Shown here: positions 52,779 to 62,251 of the stretch, one piece after another
Numbering within the stretch: the first letter of the stretch is position 1
Layout of the letters: the number at the start of each line of letters is the position of its first letter
Source: JAICXG01 sp036494545
GTDB lineage: Bacteria; Verrucomicrobiota; Verrucomicrobiia; Chthoniobacterales; UBA10450
Assembly (NCBI GenBank): GCA_036494545.1
Contig: DASXOB010000016.1
Location: forward strand, 186,001 to 250,000
DNA length: 64,000 nucleotides
Direction of reading: 5' to 3'
The notes under the pieces: generated by a model
What the model was told of the DNA's origin: nothing
The model's database searches: none
Seen by the model: the letters and a program-made list of their open reading frames with translations, nothing else
Position numbers and translations under genes: made by a program

Positions 52779-53779
52779 CTCGCTCAGAACGGCAGGCTAT
52801 CGCCGTTCGCCCGACAGCCAACCCCGAAGCTTACGAGCTTTATCTCAGAGGCAGGTTTTTCTGGAACAAACGCAGCGGCCCGGACTTGCACAAAGCGATT
52901 GAATCTTTCAATTATGCGATTGCTAGAGATCCCAACTATGCGGTGGCCTATGCGGGATTGGCCGACTGCTACGATTTACTCTGTGAATACAGCGAGCTTT
53001 CGCCAAAGGACTCCTACCCAAAAGCCAGGGCCGCGGCGAGAAAAGCCTTAGAACTGGACGATACGCTCGGTGAAGCTCATGCCTCACTGGCCTATAGCCT
53101 GATCAATTACGATTGGGATTCGCGGAGCGCGGAAAGAGAATACCAGCGAGCGATTCAACTTAACCCTAACTACGCTACGGCTCACCAGTGGTATGCCGAA
53201 TGTCTATCGATCCTGGAACGCCATGTCGAAGCGATGGCGGAGATCAAGAAAGCACAACAGCTTGACCCACTCTCGCTCATCATCAATCAAGGCGTCGGCG
53301 GAAAGTTCCTCTATGCGCGCCGATACGACGAAGCGCTGGCGCAATTTCAAAGAACGGTTGAACTATATCCGCATTTCCCGCCGACACATCAGCGCCTCGG
53401 ATGGTGTTACGCCCAAAAGAGCATGTACGATAAGGCGATCGCCGAAATGCAAAAGGCAGTCGAGCTCTCCGGTAACAGCACCCAAATGATCGCCGCCCTC
53501 GGCTACGCCTATGCCACAGCGGGCCGCAGAGACACAGCGCAAGGCATAGTTGCCGAATTAAGAAGGCGCTCAAAGGAGAGCTATGTCGATGACTATTTTG
53601 TCGCTACGATCTTTGCGGCCCTTGGAGAAAGGGATGAGGCATTTGCCTTGTTGAACAAAGCCTGTGCAGAGCGCTCCTACTGGATGCCATGGCTGAATAT
53701 CGACTTTCAACTCGATAACCTCCGTTCCGACTCACGCTTCGAGGCATTGGTCAAACGCGTTTTCGCGCGGAAGCGATAA
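52706..53779 (+). CDS. TPR-repeat part of the frameshifted kinase gene
   Basis: A 357-aa frame that overlaps the kinase frame by 73 bases. From LVETDIAETIADSLKAKLT it continues the FlgO/TolB-like domain that the kinase frame loses, then ANPEAYELYLRGRFFWNKRS and about six tetratricopeptide-like repeats (AIESFNYAIARDPNYAVAYAGLA, AEREYQRAIQLNPNYATAHQWYA, ALAQFQRTVELYPHFPPTHQRLG, and others). In intact relatives this is one protein: kinase, membrane helix, FlgO-like domain and TPR. The ATG at 52706 exists, but nothing before it looks like a ribosome site, so separate expression is doubtful. A sequencing error or true decay are both possible. Confidence 0.75.
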   Translation: MGRHLFLVETDIAETIADSLKAKLTRSERQAIAVRPTANPEAYELYLRGRFFWNKRSGPDLHKAIESFNYAIARDPNYAVAYAGLADCYDLLCEYSELSPKDSYPKARAAARKALELDDTLGEAHASLAYSLINYDWDSRSAEREYQRAIQLNPNYATAHQWYAECLSILERHVEAMAEIKKAQQLDPLSLIINQGVGGKFLYARRYDEALAQFQRTVELYPHFPPTHQRLGWCYAQKSMYDKAIAEMQKAVELSGNSTQMIAALGYAYATAGRRDTAQGIVAELRRRSKESYVDDYFVATIFAALGERDEAFALLNKACAERSYWMPWLNIDFQLDNLRSDSRFEALVKRVFARKR

Positions 53780-53964
53780 GGATCGCCGAACGCGTTTCTC
53801 TCCAGCGCGTTCACGCTGGAGCACGGCTCGACCTGCAACTTTCCGCGTAACCTCGCGCCGAATTTTACGCACTACCTCTGTGGACGGCCAGAAATGACTT
53901 TCCAAAGATGGGCAGCCACGCTTCGAGCGAATGCATTGAGAAGTCACAACTAAGGAGAATCAAA

Positions 53965-56900
53965 ATGACGAACCAAATCGAAGATCAGACCGCGAAGACA
54001 ATTCAGCGCTTGCATTTCGAGCGCTTAGATCACGCGACGGAGGAAGATCGTAAAATACAGAGAACCAACCGGTGGCAGCCAGGCCTGCGGTTGCTGGCGG
54101 TGGCTGGTCTGTTGTTCGCCGGAAGTTTCCTGCCAATGATAGGAGTGAAGGCAGCAACTAATACCTTCTATGGAGTTGGCGCAGGCACCAACATTACCGG
54201 TGCTTACGATACCGGTTTTGGTGCGGACGCACTTTTTTCTGCCACCGCAGCCAATTTCAATACGGCCGCTGGTATTGCAGCCCTCTACGGCGATACATTC
54301 GGCTCCAGTAACACCGCCGTTGGTTACAAGGCACTTTATGATAACTCCACCGGCAGCTATAATATTTCGGTTGGGACGCAGGCGCTCTCAAATAACACCA
54401 CCGGCAGCAACAACACCGCCCTGGGCTACAACGCTCTTTATAACAGCGCCACCGGAACAGATAACACCGCCCTGGGCCAGCAGGCGGGTGCTGCGCTCAA
54501 AAATGGCAGCTTTAACATAAACATCGGGATTAACTCCGCCCAACCTGCCACTGAATCCAACACCATTCGCATTGGAGACAGCGCCACCCAGACCAATGCT
54601 TATATGGCTGGTATCTATAACACAAGCGTAAACGGTATTTCGGTTCTCGTAGATTCAACCGGACATCTCGGCACGTCGGTCTCTTCCGCGCGATTTAAAG
54701 AAGATATACGACCGATGGGAGAGGCCAGTCGCGCTGTCCTGTCGCTTCAACCAGTCAGTTTCCATTACAAGCCAGAGCTAGATGCTACACACACCCGGCA
54801 GTTCGGCTTGGTGGCCGAGCAGGTGGCGGAGATAAATCCCGCTCTCATAGCACGCGATGGCGAAGGCTTGCCTTACACCGTGCGTTACGAGGCTGTAAAT
54901 GCGATGCTGCTGAACGAGTTTCTCCAGGCCCATCGAGAGCTAAAAGCAGAAGCAACGGAGAATGCCAGCCAAACCACCCAGCTAGTCCGGCTGCGCTCAA
55001 TCTTTGGCGAGCAGAAGAAAGAATTGGCGCGCCTGAGTCGGCAGATAGAGAAAATTGCAGACCAAGCGGCGGTGACAAAGCCCGAGCTGCGACAAGCTCA
55101 AAACACGTTTCTGGGATCCGGCGCGGGTGCGGCTATTACCACAGGGAATTACAATGCAGGGTTTGGAGATAATGCCCTTCTTTCCGATACGAGCGGGAGT
55201 AACAATACGGCTCTCGGTTGCCATGCCCTCTCGAGTAACCTTCAAGCCAACGGCAACACTGCAGTGGGTCGCGAATCCCTTGCCTTAAACAGTGGATTGG
55301 GCGCGCAACTAAACACCGCCGTAGGCGCGCACTCACTCAATAAGAACACCAGCGGCCAATACAACACCGCTGGTGGAAAATGGGGCTGCTTTGGTAATAC
55401 CACGGGTTCTTGGAATACGGCGCTGGGCTACCAGGCCGGATACAACCTAACCAAGGGCACCTACAACATTGATATCGGCAATACGGCAGTGGCAGGCGAA
55501 TCTAAAACAACTCGTATCGGCACGTGCGGACGCCAGACTGACGCGTACATGGCCGGTATCTATGGCGTCGTCGTGCCCAACGGTGTGCAGGTGCTGATCG
55601 ATTCTACTTGTCACCTTGGCACCCTAACATCCTCCGCGCGTTTCAAGGATGACATCCAACCGATGGAGCAGGCGAGTGAAAGCATCCTCGGCTTGCGGCC
55701 GGTTACTTACCGCTACAAAAAAGAGCTAGATCCCAAGGGGGGGGTGCAGTTCGGCTTGGTGGCGGAGGAAGTGGCGAAGATCAACCGCGACCTGGTCGCG
55801 CTGGATGATGAGGGTCAGCCTTATACCGTCCACTACGAGGCCGTCAATGCCATGCTTCTGAATGAGTTTTTGAAAACGCAGCGCCAGCTCGTCGAGCAAG
55901 CGCAAAGCAACGCGCGGCAGACGACAGCGATCACGGACGCTCGCTCGACCCTGGCCGAGCGGCAAAAGAAGATTGCCGACTTGGCCGCCGGCGCGAAGAA
56001 GATCAATAACCAACTGACGCAAACCGGGTCCGGTGTTAGGACAATAGCCGACGAGACGCCGGGAATAACCAACACGTTTTATGGCACGGGAGCAGGCTCC
56101 AGTATTACGACTGGAGTTTGCGACTCCGGCTTTGGCTACGACGCGCTTCATTTTAATACCAGCGGAAGCTATGCTACCGCGGTCGGCGCTTTATCTCTTT
56201 ACCGCGAAACCAGTGGTAGCAACGTGGCCGTCGGTTCTTACTCACTCTACAAGGCCACGACGCCCGTTTTCAATACGGGGATCGGTGGAAGCACCTTATA
56301 TAACACTACTACCGGGAGTCGCAACACGGCGATCGGGCGCAGAGCTTTATATAACAATCAAACTGGAAGTTACAATATCGCCTTTGGTTATCAGGCCGGC
56401 TACAACCTCACCACGGGCAGCTACAACATTGACATTGGCAGCAGCGGCGTAATGGGAGAAGCGAACACCATTCGGATTGGAGAATGCGACACGCAAACTA
56501 ACGCCTTTATGGCTGGCATCTATGGTGTCACCGTTGTCAATGGAGTATCTGTAGTGATTGATTCGATCTGCCACCTGGGGACAAACACCTCCTCAGCCCG
56601 TTTCAAGGAAGATATTCAGCCGATAGGCAAAGTAAGCGAAGCCATCTATTCGCTCCGCCCGGTTAGCTTCCGTTACAAGAAGCAGTTTGATCCCAGGGGA
56701 ATGCCGCAGTTTGGTCTCGTAGCAGAAGAGGTGGCGAAGATAAATCCCGACCTAGTGGTGAACGATGCGAATGGTAAGCCTTTGGCCGTGCGCTACCAGG
56801 CGATTAACGCGATGCTGCTCAATGAGTTTTTGAAGATGCATCGCCAAGTCGCCGAAGAGGTGCGCGAGAACCAGGCGCAGGAGACCATCTTGAACGGACT

Positions 56901-57018
56901 GCGTGCTGGACTTGCAGAGCAAGAGAAGACGATCTCAGCCCTTCACGCTGGTCTGCAAGCTATTCATGTAAAACTTGAGGTAAAGAAATCAACGAGTCGA
57001 GTAGTTGCTAAGAACTAA
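53965..57018 (+). CDS. triple-module S74 chaperone-domain adhesin/fibre protein
   Basis: A 1017-aa surface protein. AAGGAG (53952-53957) lies seven bases before the ATG at 53965. A 40-residue leader precedes the hydrophobic signal (LRLLAVAGLLFAGSFLPMIGVKA). Then come three modules of about 315-320 residues. Each has a head of 17-residue repeats with pattern NTAxGxxALxxxxTGSx, a conserved NIDIG...IRIG...AYMAGIYG neck, an S74-type intramolecular chaperone starting SSARFKEDIxPM (about residues 240, 555 and 875) with FGLVAEEVAKINPDLV and VRYEAVNAMLLNEFLK, and a coiled coil of about 50-60 residues. S74 domains normally sit once, at the C-terminus, of trimeric phage-like fibres. The stop overlaps the next gene as TAATG. 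Confidence 0.88.
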   Translation: MTNQIEDQTAKTIQRLHFERLDHATEEDRKIQRTNRWQPGLRLLAVAGLLFAGSFLPMIGVKAATNTFYGVGAGTNITGAYDTGFGADALFSATAANFNTAAGIAALYGDTFGSSNTAVGYKALYDNSTGSYNISVGTQALSNNTTGSNNTALGYNALYNSATGTDNTALGQQAGAALKNGSFNINIGINSAQPATESNTIRIGDSATQTNAYMAGIYNTSVNGISVLVDSTGHLGTSVSSARFKEDIRPMGEASRAVLSLQPVSFHYKPELDATHTRQFGLVAEQVAEINPALIARDGEGLPYTVRYEAVNAMLLNEFLQAHRELKAEATENASQTTQLVRLRSIFGEQKKELARLSRQIEKIADQAAVTKPELRQAQNTFLGSGAGAAITTGNYNAGFGDNALLSDTSGSNNTALGCHALSSNLQANGNTAVGRESLALNSGLGAQLNTAVGAHSLNKNTSGQYNTAGGKWGCFGNTTGSWNTALGYQAGYNLTKGTYNIDIGNTAVAGESKTTRIGTCGRQTDAYMAGIYGVVVPNGVQVLIDSTCHLGTLTSSARFKDDIQPMEQASESILGLRPVTYRYKKELDPKGGVQFGLVAEEVAKINRDLVALDDEGQPYTVHYEAVNAMLLNEFLKTQRQLVEQAQSNARQTTAITDARSTLAERQKKIADLAAGAKKINNQLTQTGSGVRTIADETPGITNTFYGTGAGSSITTGVCDSGFGYDALHFNTSGSYATAVGALSLYRETSGSNVAVGSYSLYKATTPVFNTGIGGSTLYNTTTGSRNTAIGRRALYNNQTGSYNIAFGYQAGYNLTTGSYNIDIGSSGVMGEANTIRIGECDTQTNAFMAGIYGVTVVNGVSVVIDSICHLGTNTSSARFKEDIQPIGKVSEAIYSLRPVSFRYKKQFDPRGMPQFGLVAEEVAKINPDLVVNDANGKPLAVRYQAINAMLLNEFLKMHRQVAEEVRENQAQETILNGLRAGLAEQEKTISALHAGLQAIHVKLEVKKSTSRVVAKN

Positions 57019-60000
57019 TGCACGGTAGCACAAGTTTCGCAACGGGCACGAGTGTAGCCGGGGTCGGTGACGGCCTCGCAGTCACCAGGGTTTTCTGTCG
57101 ACGGCGGCTGAGACTTCTATTACCCGTTAATCTGCTCTTCGCCACTAGCTTCGGTTGTCTGGCCGCAGTCAGCGAGGCAACCAGCACTAACACTTTTGTC
57201 GGCGATGGCGCTGGCGCCAATATTAGTACCGGCACAAAGGATTCTGGTTTTGGCTATTACGCGCTCAACGCAGATACCACCGGTTCCACTAACACAGCCA
57301 TTGGCGAGTCCGCCCTTCTTTTGAACAAGACTGGTTCTCATAATACCGGCACTGGTACGCATGTCCTTCATTCGAATATCAGTGGCGACTACAACACCGC
57401 AATAGGCCATGGGGCTCTCTATAGCAACGTCAGTGGCAGCTACAACACAGCGCTAGGGACCGGAACCCTCTTTCAAAATACCGGCAGCTATAACATCGCC
57501 TTCGGTTATTTTGCAGGGGCAAATATAACTAGCGGCAATTATAATATCAACATCCGAACGGGTGGGTTGGCCGATGATTCTTACGGCATCCGCCTCGGGC
57601 TTGAAGGCGAGCAAGTCCATGCCTACATGGCAGGTATTTATCCCGTGACGCTGGTTGGATTGCCAGTCAGGGTAAGTTCTGGTGGGAAGCTCGCTGCAAC
57701 AATTCTTTCCTCAGCGCAATTCAAGGAGGATATCCAGCCGATGGAAAAGTTGAGCGAAGTAATTTTATCACTTCGGCCGGTTACTTTTCGCTACAAGAAG
57801 GAGTTGGACCCAGGTGGCACTCGTCAGTTTGGGCTTGTGGCCGAGGATGTCGCAAAGGTCGACCCCGATCTGATAATGCGCGACAGCAGCGGACAGCCCC
57901 ATGCGGTCTGTTATGGGGCGATCAATGCGCTATTGCTAAACGAATTTCTTAAGACGCACCACCAGGCCAAGCAAGAGTCGCGGGAAACTGAGGAGTTGGG
58001 CGCCCTCCTCAATAAACTCCAATCCACTTTCGCGGCGCAGGAGAAGGCTCTCGCAGCTCTAAGCAATGGTGTGCAAAAAATGAGCAACGAGCTGGCGTGG
58101 AGCAAGCCGACTGTGCGACTGGTTGGCGGTGGTCCGCCAGGTGCTGTCGGCAACACGTCGATCGGGCTCGGCGCGCTCGATAATATCAGCAGCGGCTATT
58201 TTGATTCCGCCTTCGGCGCCAACGCTCTCTTTTCCGATACCACTGGAAGTTACAACACTGCCAGCGGTTGCAAGGCGCTTTACTCCAATGAAGATGGGAG
58301 CAATAACACCGCAGCCGGGCGCGAGGCGCTCTACTCGAATCACGGCGATGAAAATACGGCCGTCGGGGCGCATTCATTGTACTCAAACGACACTGGCGAG
58401 AATAACACTGCCGGGGGAAAATGGGCCTGCTATAATAATACGTCGGGCTCTGCTAATGCGGCACTGGGTTATCAGGCTGGCTACAACTTAACCAACGGCG
58501 CTTATAACATTGACATTGGCAATACTGGCCTGGCAGGCGAATCCAAGACGACTCGTATTGGCGATTGCGCCCGACACACGAACGCCTACATGGCAGGAGT
58601 TCATGACGCTCTTACCCTCGTGCAGCTGCCTCTGTTGTATGTTGATTCAAATTGTCACCTCGGGATCAAGACCTCTTCGGCCCGCTTTAAGGAGGATATC
58701 GAGCCGATGGGCAAAGCGAGCGAGGTCCTCCTCTCGCTTCGGCCCGTCACCTTCAGGTACAAAAGAGAATTAGACCCGCATGGTGGGCCGCAATTTGGTC
58801 TGGTGGCCGAGGAAGTGGCCAAGGTAGAGCCCGATTTGGTGGTCCGCGATGCCGCGGGCCAGCCTTACGGTGTTCGCTATGAAGCGGTCGAGGCGATGTT
58901 GCTCAATGAATTCATAAAAACGCATCGTCAGGTCGAAACAGAATTGGACAAGCAGAAGGCGCAGGCAGCCGCCGTGGGCGAGGTTTGTGCGACGCTGGCG
59001 CAACGCCGGAAGCAGATTGCGACCCTTCGTCGCAACGAAAAGGAATTAAGGAAGCAGCTGGCTGAAGCCCAGCCAAGTACGCGGCCCGTAGTTTGTACGC
59101 CGCCCACAACTGATAACACCTTTTGCGGCGATGGAGCAGGCGCCGCTGTTACGATCGACGCGGATTGTGATTCAGGCTTCGGTCACAATGCGCTTCACTC
59201 CGCAACTAGCGCGGATTATGCGACCGCCATCGGCAACAGGGCACTCTCCAGCAACACGAGCGGCAGTAATGTTGCGTTGGGGAACGAGGCGCTCACCTCC
59301 ACCAAAACAAGCCTCTATAACACGGGCGTGGGAGCGCGTGCCCTTTATAAGAACACCGGCGGCACGGCCAACACCGCCATTGGCCGCTGGGCTCTCAACA
59401 ACAACGTGTTTGGCAGCTACAATGTAGCATTAGGCGAGCGGGCCGGATATAATACGACTGGTAGTTATAACATTGACATTGGAAATGAAGGTGCGGCCGG
59501 CGAGTCGAACACGATTCGCATCGGGACTGAAGGCACGCAGATAGGTGCCTTCATGGCCGGCATCTACACGGACACAGTAACCAACGGGCTTCCGGTAGTG
59601 GTAGATTCCGAGGGCCATCTCGGCACGAGCACATCTTCAGCCCGCTTCAAAGAAAACATACGGCCGATGGAGAAACGAAGCGAAACCATCCTGGCGCTCC
59701 GGCCTGTCACCTTCTTCTATCACAACGATCTAGACCCAAGCGGTGGTTGTCACCCCGGGTTGGTGGCGGAAGAGGTAGCCAAAGTCGATCCTGACCTGGT
59801 GGTCCGGGACACTCGTGGCAAACCTTACACCGTGCGTTATGAAGCGGTCGATGCAATGGTGCTCAACGAGTTCCTGAAGTTGCATCGAGCGGTCGAGAAA
59901 GAAGTCTATGATCGCGAAGCGCAAGAGTTAACGATACAAAGGCTTCGTTTCGGCCTCTCGGAGCAGAAGAAACAAATCACCTCGGTTAGGGCTCAAATAC

Positions 60001-60062
60001 AAACAATTCATCTGAAACTGGAAGTGCACAAAGTCGCCGCCCGAGTCCTCGCGAGCAATTAA
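57018..60062 (+). CDS. second triple-module S74 chaperone-domain adhesin/fibre protein
   Basis: A 1014-aa paralogue of the preceding protein, with its ATG (57018) overlapping that gene's TAA. The N-terminus has an Arg-rich stretch (CRRRLRLLLPVNLLFATSFGC) that serves as signal or anchor. Three modules follow, with chaperone starts at about residues 230, 552 and 872. In the first, the SSARFK start reads SSAQFKEDIQPM (Arg to Gln). In the third, the FRYKKELDP..QFGLVAEEV core reads FFYHNDLDPSGGCHPGLVAEEV. Head repeats such as NTAIGHGALYSNVSGSY carry the same 17-residue pattern. Several extra cysteines (CHLGIKTS, GDCARHT) occur in heads. Probably a heteromeric or tandem partner of the first protein. 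Confidence 0.88.
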   Translation: MHGSTSFATGTSVAGVGDGLAVTRVFCRRRLRLLLPVNLLFATSFGCLAAVSEATSTNTFVGDGAGANISTGTKDSGFGYYALNADTTGSTNTAIGESALLLNKTGSHNTGTGTHVLHSNISGDYNTAIGHGALYSNVSGSYNTALGTGTLFQNTGSYNIAFGYFAGANITSGNYNINIRTGGLADDSYGIRLGLEGEQVHAYMAGIYPVTLVGLPVRVSSGGKLAATILSSAQFKEDIQPMEKLSEVILSLRPVTFRYKKELDPGGTRQFGLVAEDVAKVDPDLIMRDSSGQPHAVCYGAINALLLNEFLKTHHQAKQESRETEELGALLNKLQSTFAAQEKALAALSNGVQKMSNELAWSKPTVRLVGGGPPGAVGNTSIGLGALDNISSGYFDSAFGANALFSDTTGSYNTASGCKALYSNEDGSNNTAAGREALYSNHGDENTAVGAHSLYSNDTGENNTAGGKWACYNNTSGSANAALGYQAGYNLTNGAYNIDIGNTGLAGESKTTRIGDCARHTNAYMAGVHDALTLVQLPLLYVDSNCHLGIKTSSARFKEDIEPMGKASEVLLSLRPVTFRYKRELDPHGGPQFGLVAEEVAKVEPDLVVRDAAGQPYGVRYEAVEAMLLNEFIKTHRQVETELDKQKAQAAAVGEVCATLAQRRKQIATLRRNEKELRKQLAEAQPSTRPVVCTPPTTDNTFCGDGAGAAVTIDADCDSGFGHNALHSATSADYATAIGNRALSSNTSGSNVALGNEALTSTKTSLYNTGVGARALYKNTGGTANTAIGRWALNNNVFGSYNVALGERAGYNTTGSYNIDIGNEGAAGESNTIRIGTEGTQIGAFMAGIYTDTVTNGLPVVVDSEGHLGTSTSSARFKENIRPMEKRSETILALRPVTFFYHNDLDPSGGCHPGLVAEEVAKVDPDLVVRDTRGKPYTVRYEAVDAMVLNEFLKLHRAVEKEVYDREAQELTIQRLRFGLSEQKKQITSVRAQIQTIHLKLEVHKVAARVLASN

Positions 60063-60185
60063 GAGCACGGTCTGTCGATGCGTGTTGGGATCGGAAGGGA
60101 TGGGAAGGCTTAGGACTGACCCTTCGCGAAGCTTTCGAACGAGTGCGGTTGCCCTGATGCACGCTAACGATCGAGATGCTCACTT

Positions 60186-61043
60186 ATGCATTGTATAATC
60201 AAGTGTATCTGCATTGCTATTTCTCCCGCGGGTTTTTGTGTCCCACTGTTTGGCGCTGTCGTCGGTCGTACAATCGGAGTATCGCAAAGGCTTCTCATCA
60301 CTTTACACGCCCGTTACGTCGCCCGCGTTTTGCTCGCCGTATGGCTGGTTTTGCCGCTAACCGCCCGATCGACGTGTATCGAAGGCTGCGATAATTTTTA
60401 CTTCAACACGGCTCTCGGAAAGGAGAGGTTGAAACTTGTTTACCCTTATTCGACCGGGAACACGGCCGTACGTTATCAGGCGATGAACTCTTCGGATTCG
60501 AAGGCCCACACGGCAGTCGGCGATCAAGCCTTTTTCAAGGGTGACATCGACGGGATCGACTACGATACGGGGTTGGGTTACAACGCTCTACTCCAATCCG
60601 GAAGACTACAATAACGTCGCTGTTGGCTCTGGAACTCTTTCCGGAAATGGCATCGGGGATGCCAACGTTGCAGTTGAGGTTTCGGCCCTCGAGTTAAACA
60701 CGACGGGGCATAATACAGCCACTGGTCACCTGTCGCTTTACAACGAACACCATCGCCAGCTACAACACGGCTGATGGCGGAGAGACGTCTCTACAGAAAC
60801 ACAACTGGATATGAGAGCGTGGCCGTGGGCTAGACCGGTGCGCTATTTGCCTTTACTGATCTAGGAAGTGGCACCCTGTCTCCGGATAGAGTCTTTACAG
60901 TTATCAATAACGCGGCCGCGACAGCGATCTCGGGTCAGTTCAGCAACCTCGCCGATGGCTCGGTCTTCACGAGCAGCAGTAACACTTATGTGGTCGACTA
61001 CCAGGGGGCGACGGTAGTCGATCTGAGTCTAACTGTACAATAG
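60186..61043 (+). pseudogene. decayed third adhesin copy joined to a PATR-type protein end
   Basis: The first frame (from ATG 60186) has a signal-like stretch (VARVLLAVWLVLPLTARS) and head-like repeats (FNTALGKERL, NTAVRYQAMNSS, TAVGDQAFFKGD), then shifts frame near 60590 to NVAVGSGTLSGNGIGDANVAVE and LNTTGHNTATGHLSLYN. From 60841 yet another part reads LGSGTLSPDRVFTVINNAAA, TAISGQFSNLADGSVF and TYVVDYQGATVVDLSLTVQ, ending in TAG at 61041. That last part is the C-terminal pattern of autotransporter-associated beta-strand repeat proteins, a different family. So two families are fused in a broken gene. A short first-frame product (60186-60614) is possible but unlikely to work. Confidence 0.7.
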
Positions 61044-61274
61044 AACCAAAGGACTCGCTTACAAAGCGAGAGGTTTCGGTCACCAGCATCGCCTTCCACG
61101 GCATTCAAGACGCTTCGAATCATTTGCTCAGTTGTGACAACGACGGGCAAGTCCGCGCCTTATCAGCCGACAGGATAAGATCGGGCCGATGCGCGTTCCT
61201 GCGAGGGAACGCGCTTCTGCGTGTGAATCAACGCCTGTAGATTGGTCTATGAAACGACCGCGATTTTCGACTGA

Positions 61275-62162
61275 ATGAGTACCGGTCCAAGCTGGATCGC
61301 TCATCTTTGGCATGAATGGACGGTAGAGAGCTGGCGACCGATCGCTCCCGCGGTCGCGAAGCCAAAGCCTGACGAATGGCCTAACGACCGCCTGAGTGCG
61401 AGCTGGCTTGGCCATGCCACCGTTTTGATGAACTTCTTTGGTGTCATGGTTCTGACCGATCCGGTCCTGCTTTCGCGCATAGGCATTCCGCTGTTTGGGA
61501 CGGCCATCGGCCCCAAACGCCTAACGAAGCCGGCACTGACGATCGACGAGCTGCCACCGATCGATCTCATTCTGCTTTCTCACGCACACTTCGACCATCT
61601 CGATTGGCGCACTCTGCGTCGCTTCGACTCGTGCACGCGGGTGGTGACGGCGGCGCGGACGCGCGGCTTGCTGCGTGGCACGAGATTGCACGCCATCCGT
61701 GAGCTGTCCTGGGGCGAAAGCTACCAGGTTAAAACAGCACACGGCGAGCTTCTCGTTAGGGCATTTCGTGTGAACCACTGGGGAGCGCGGATGCGGCGCG
61801 ATACGTATCGAGGTTACAACGGTTACGTTTTGGAGCGGAACGGACGCCGTATCATCTTCGCAGGCGATACTGCCCTGACGAACGGCTTCGCGGAATTACA
61901 TGACGAACGGCCCTATGATCTCGCGATCGTTGGAATCGGCGCCTACGATCCATGGATCCGGTCTCACTGTACGCCCGAACAGGCGGTCGCGATGGCAAAG
62001 GACGCTGGCGCAGATTTCATCATGCCGGTGCATCACCAGACCTTTAAGTTGAGCGCCGAATCCTTTCGCCAGCCGATTGAACGTTTCGTTAGGGCACTAG
62101 TCGATGAACCGGAGCGAATTGCGTTGCGCGAGATTGGAGAGACGTTCGTTCTTTCGCGCTAA
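61275..62162 (+). CDS. MBL-fold hydrolase, NAPE-PLD/UlaG-like
   Basis: A 295-aa metallo-beta-lactamase-fold enzyme. The metal motif is LILLSHAHFDHLD, preceded by SWLGHATVLMNFFGVMVLTDPVLLSR and followed by FRVNHWGARMRRDTYRGYNGYVLE, IIFAGDTALTNGF, VGIGAYDPWIRSHCTPEQA and IMPVHHQTFKL. This order is that of the N-acyl-phosphatidylethanolamine phospholipase D-like group, so lipid-derived phosphodiesters are possible substrates, without proof. Octamer copies lie at 61379, 61519, 61753 and 62086, marking return to the backbone after the adhesin island. Confidence 0.88.
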   Translation: MSTGPSWIAHLWHEWTVESWRPIAPAVAKPKPDEWPNDRLSASWLGHATVLMNFFGVMVLTDPVLLSRIGIPLFGTAIGPKRLTKPALTIDELPPIDLILLSHAHFDHLDWRTLRRFDSCTRVVTAARTRGLLRGTRLHAIRELSWGESYQVKTAHGELLVRAFRVNHWGARMRRDTYRGYNGYVLERNGRRIIFAGDTALTNGFAELHDERPYDLAIVGIGAYDPWIRSHCTPEQAVAMAKDAGADFIMPVHHQTFKLSAESFRQPIERFVRALVDEPERIALREIGETFVLSR

Positions 62163-62251
62163 CAACGACGGGCGCCAGCTGTACTTTCGCCTCTGGGTGA
62201 ATCATTGCATTCGGCCAACGGCCTGTGACAGCAGGGTTTGAGCGCCTGCCG

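Noticed and set aside
54300..59500. Regular spacing of repeats in the adhesin genes as a possible CRISPR array
   Set aside because: The repeats are 51-base coding units with diverged sequence and no unique spacers; they code 17-residue head repeats.
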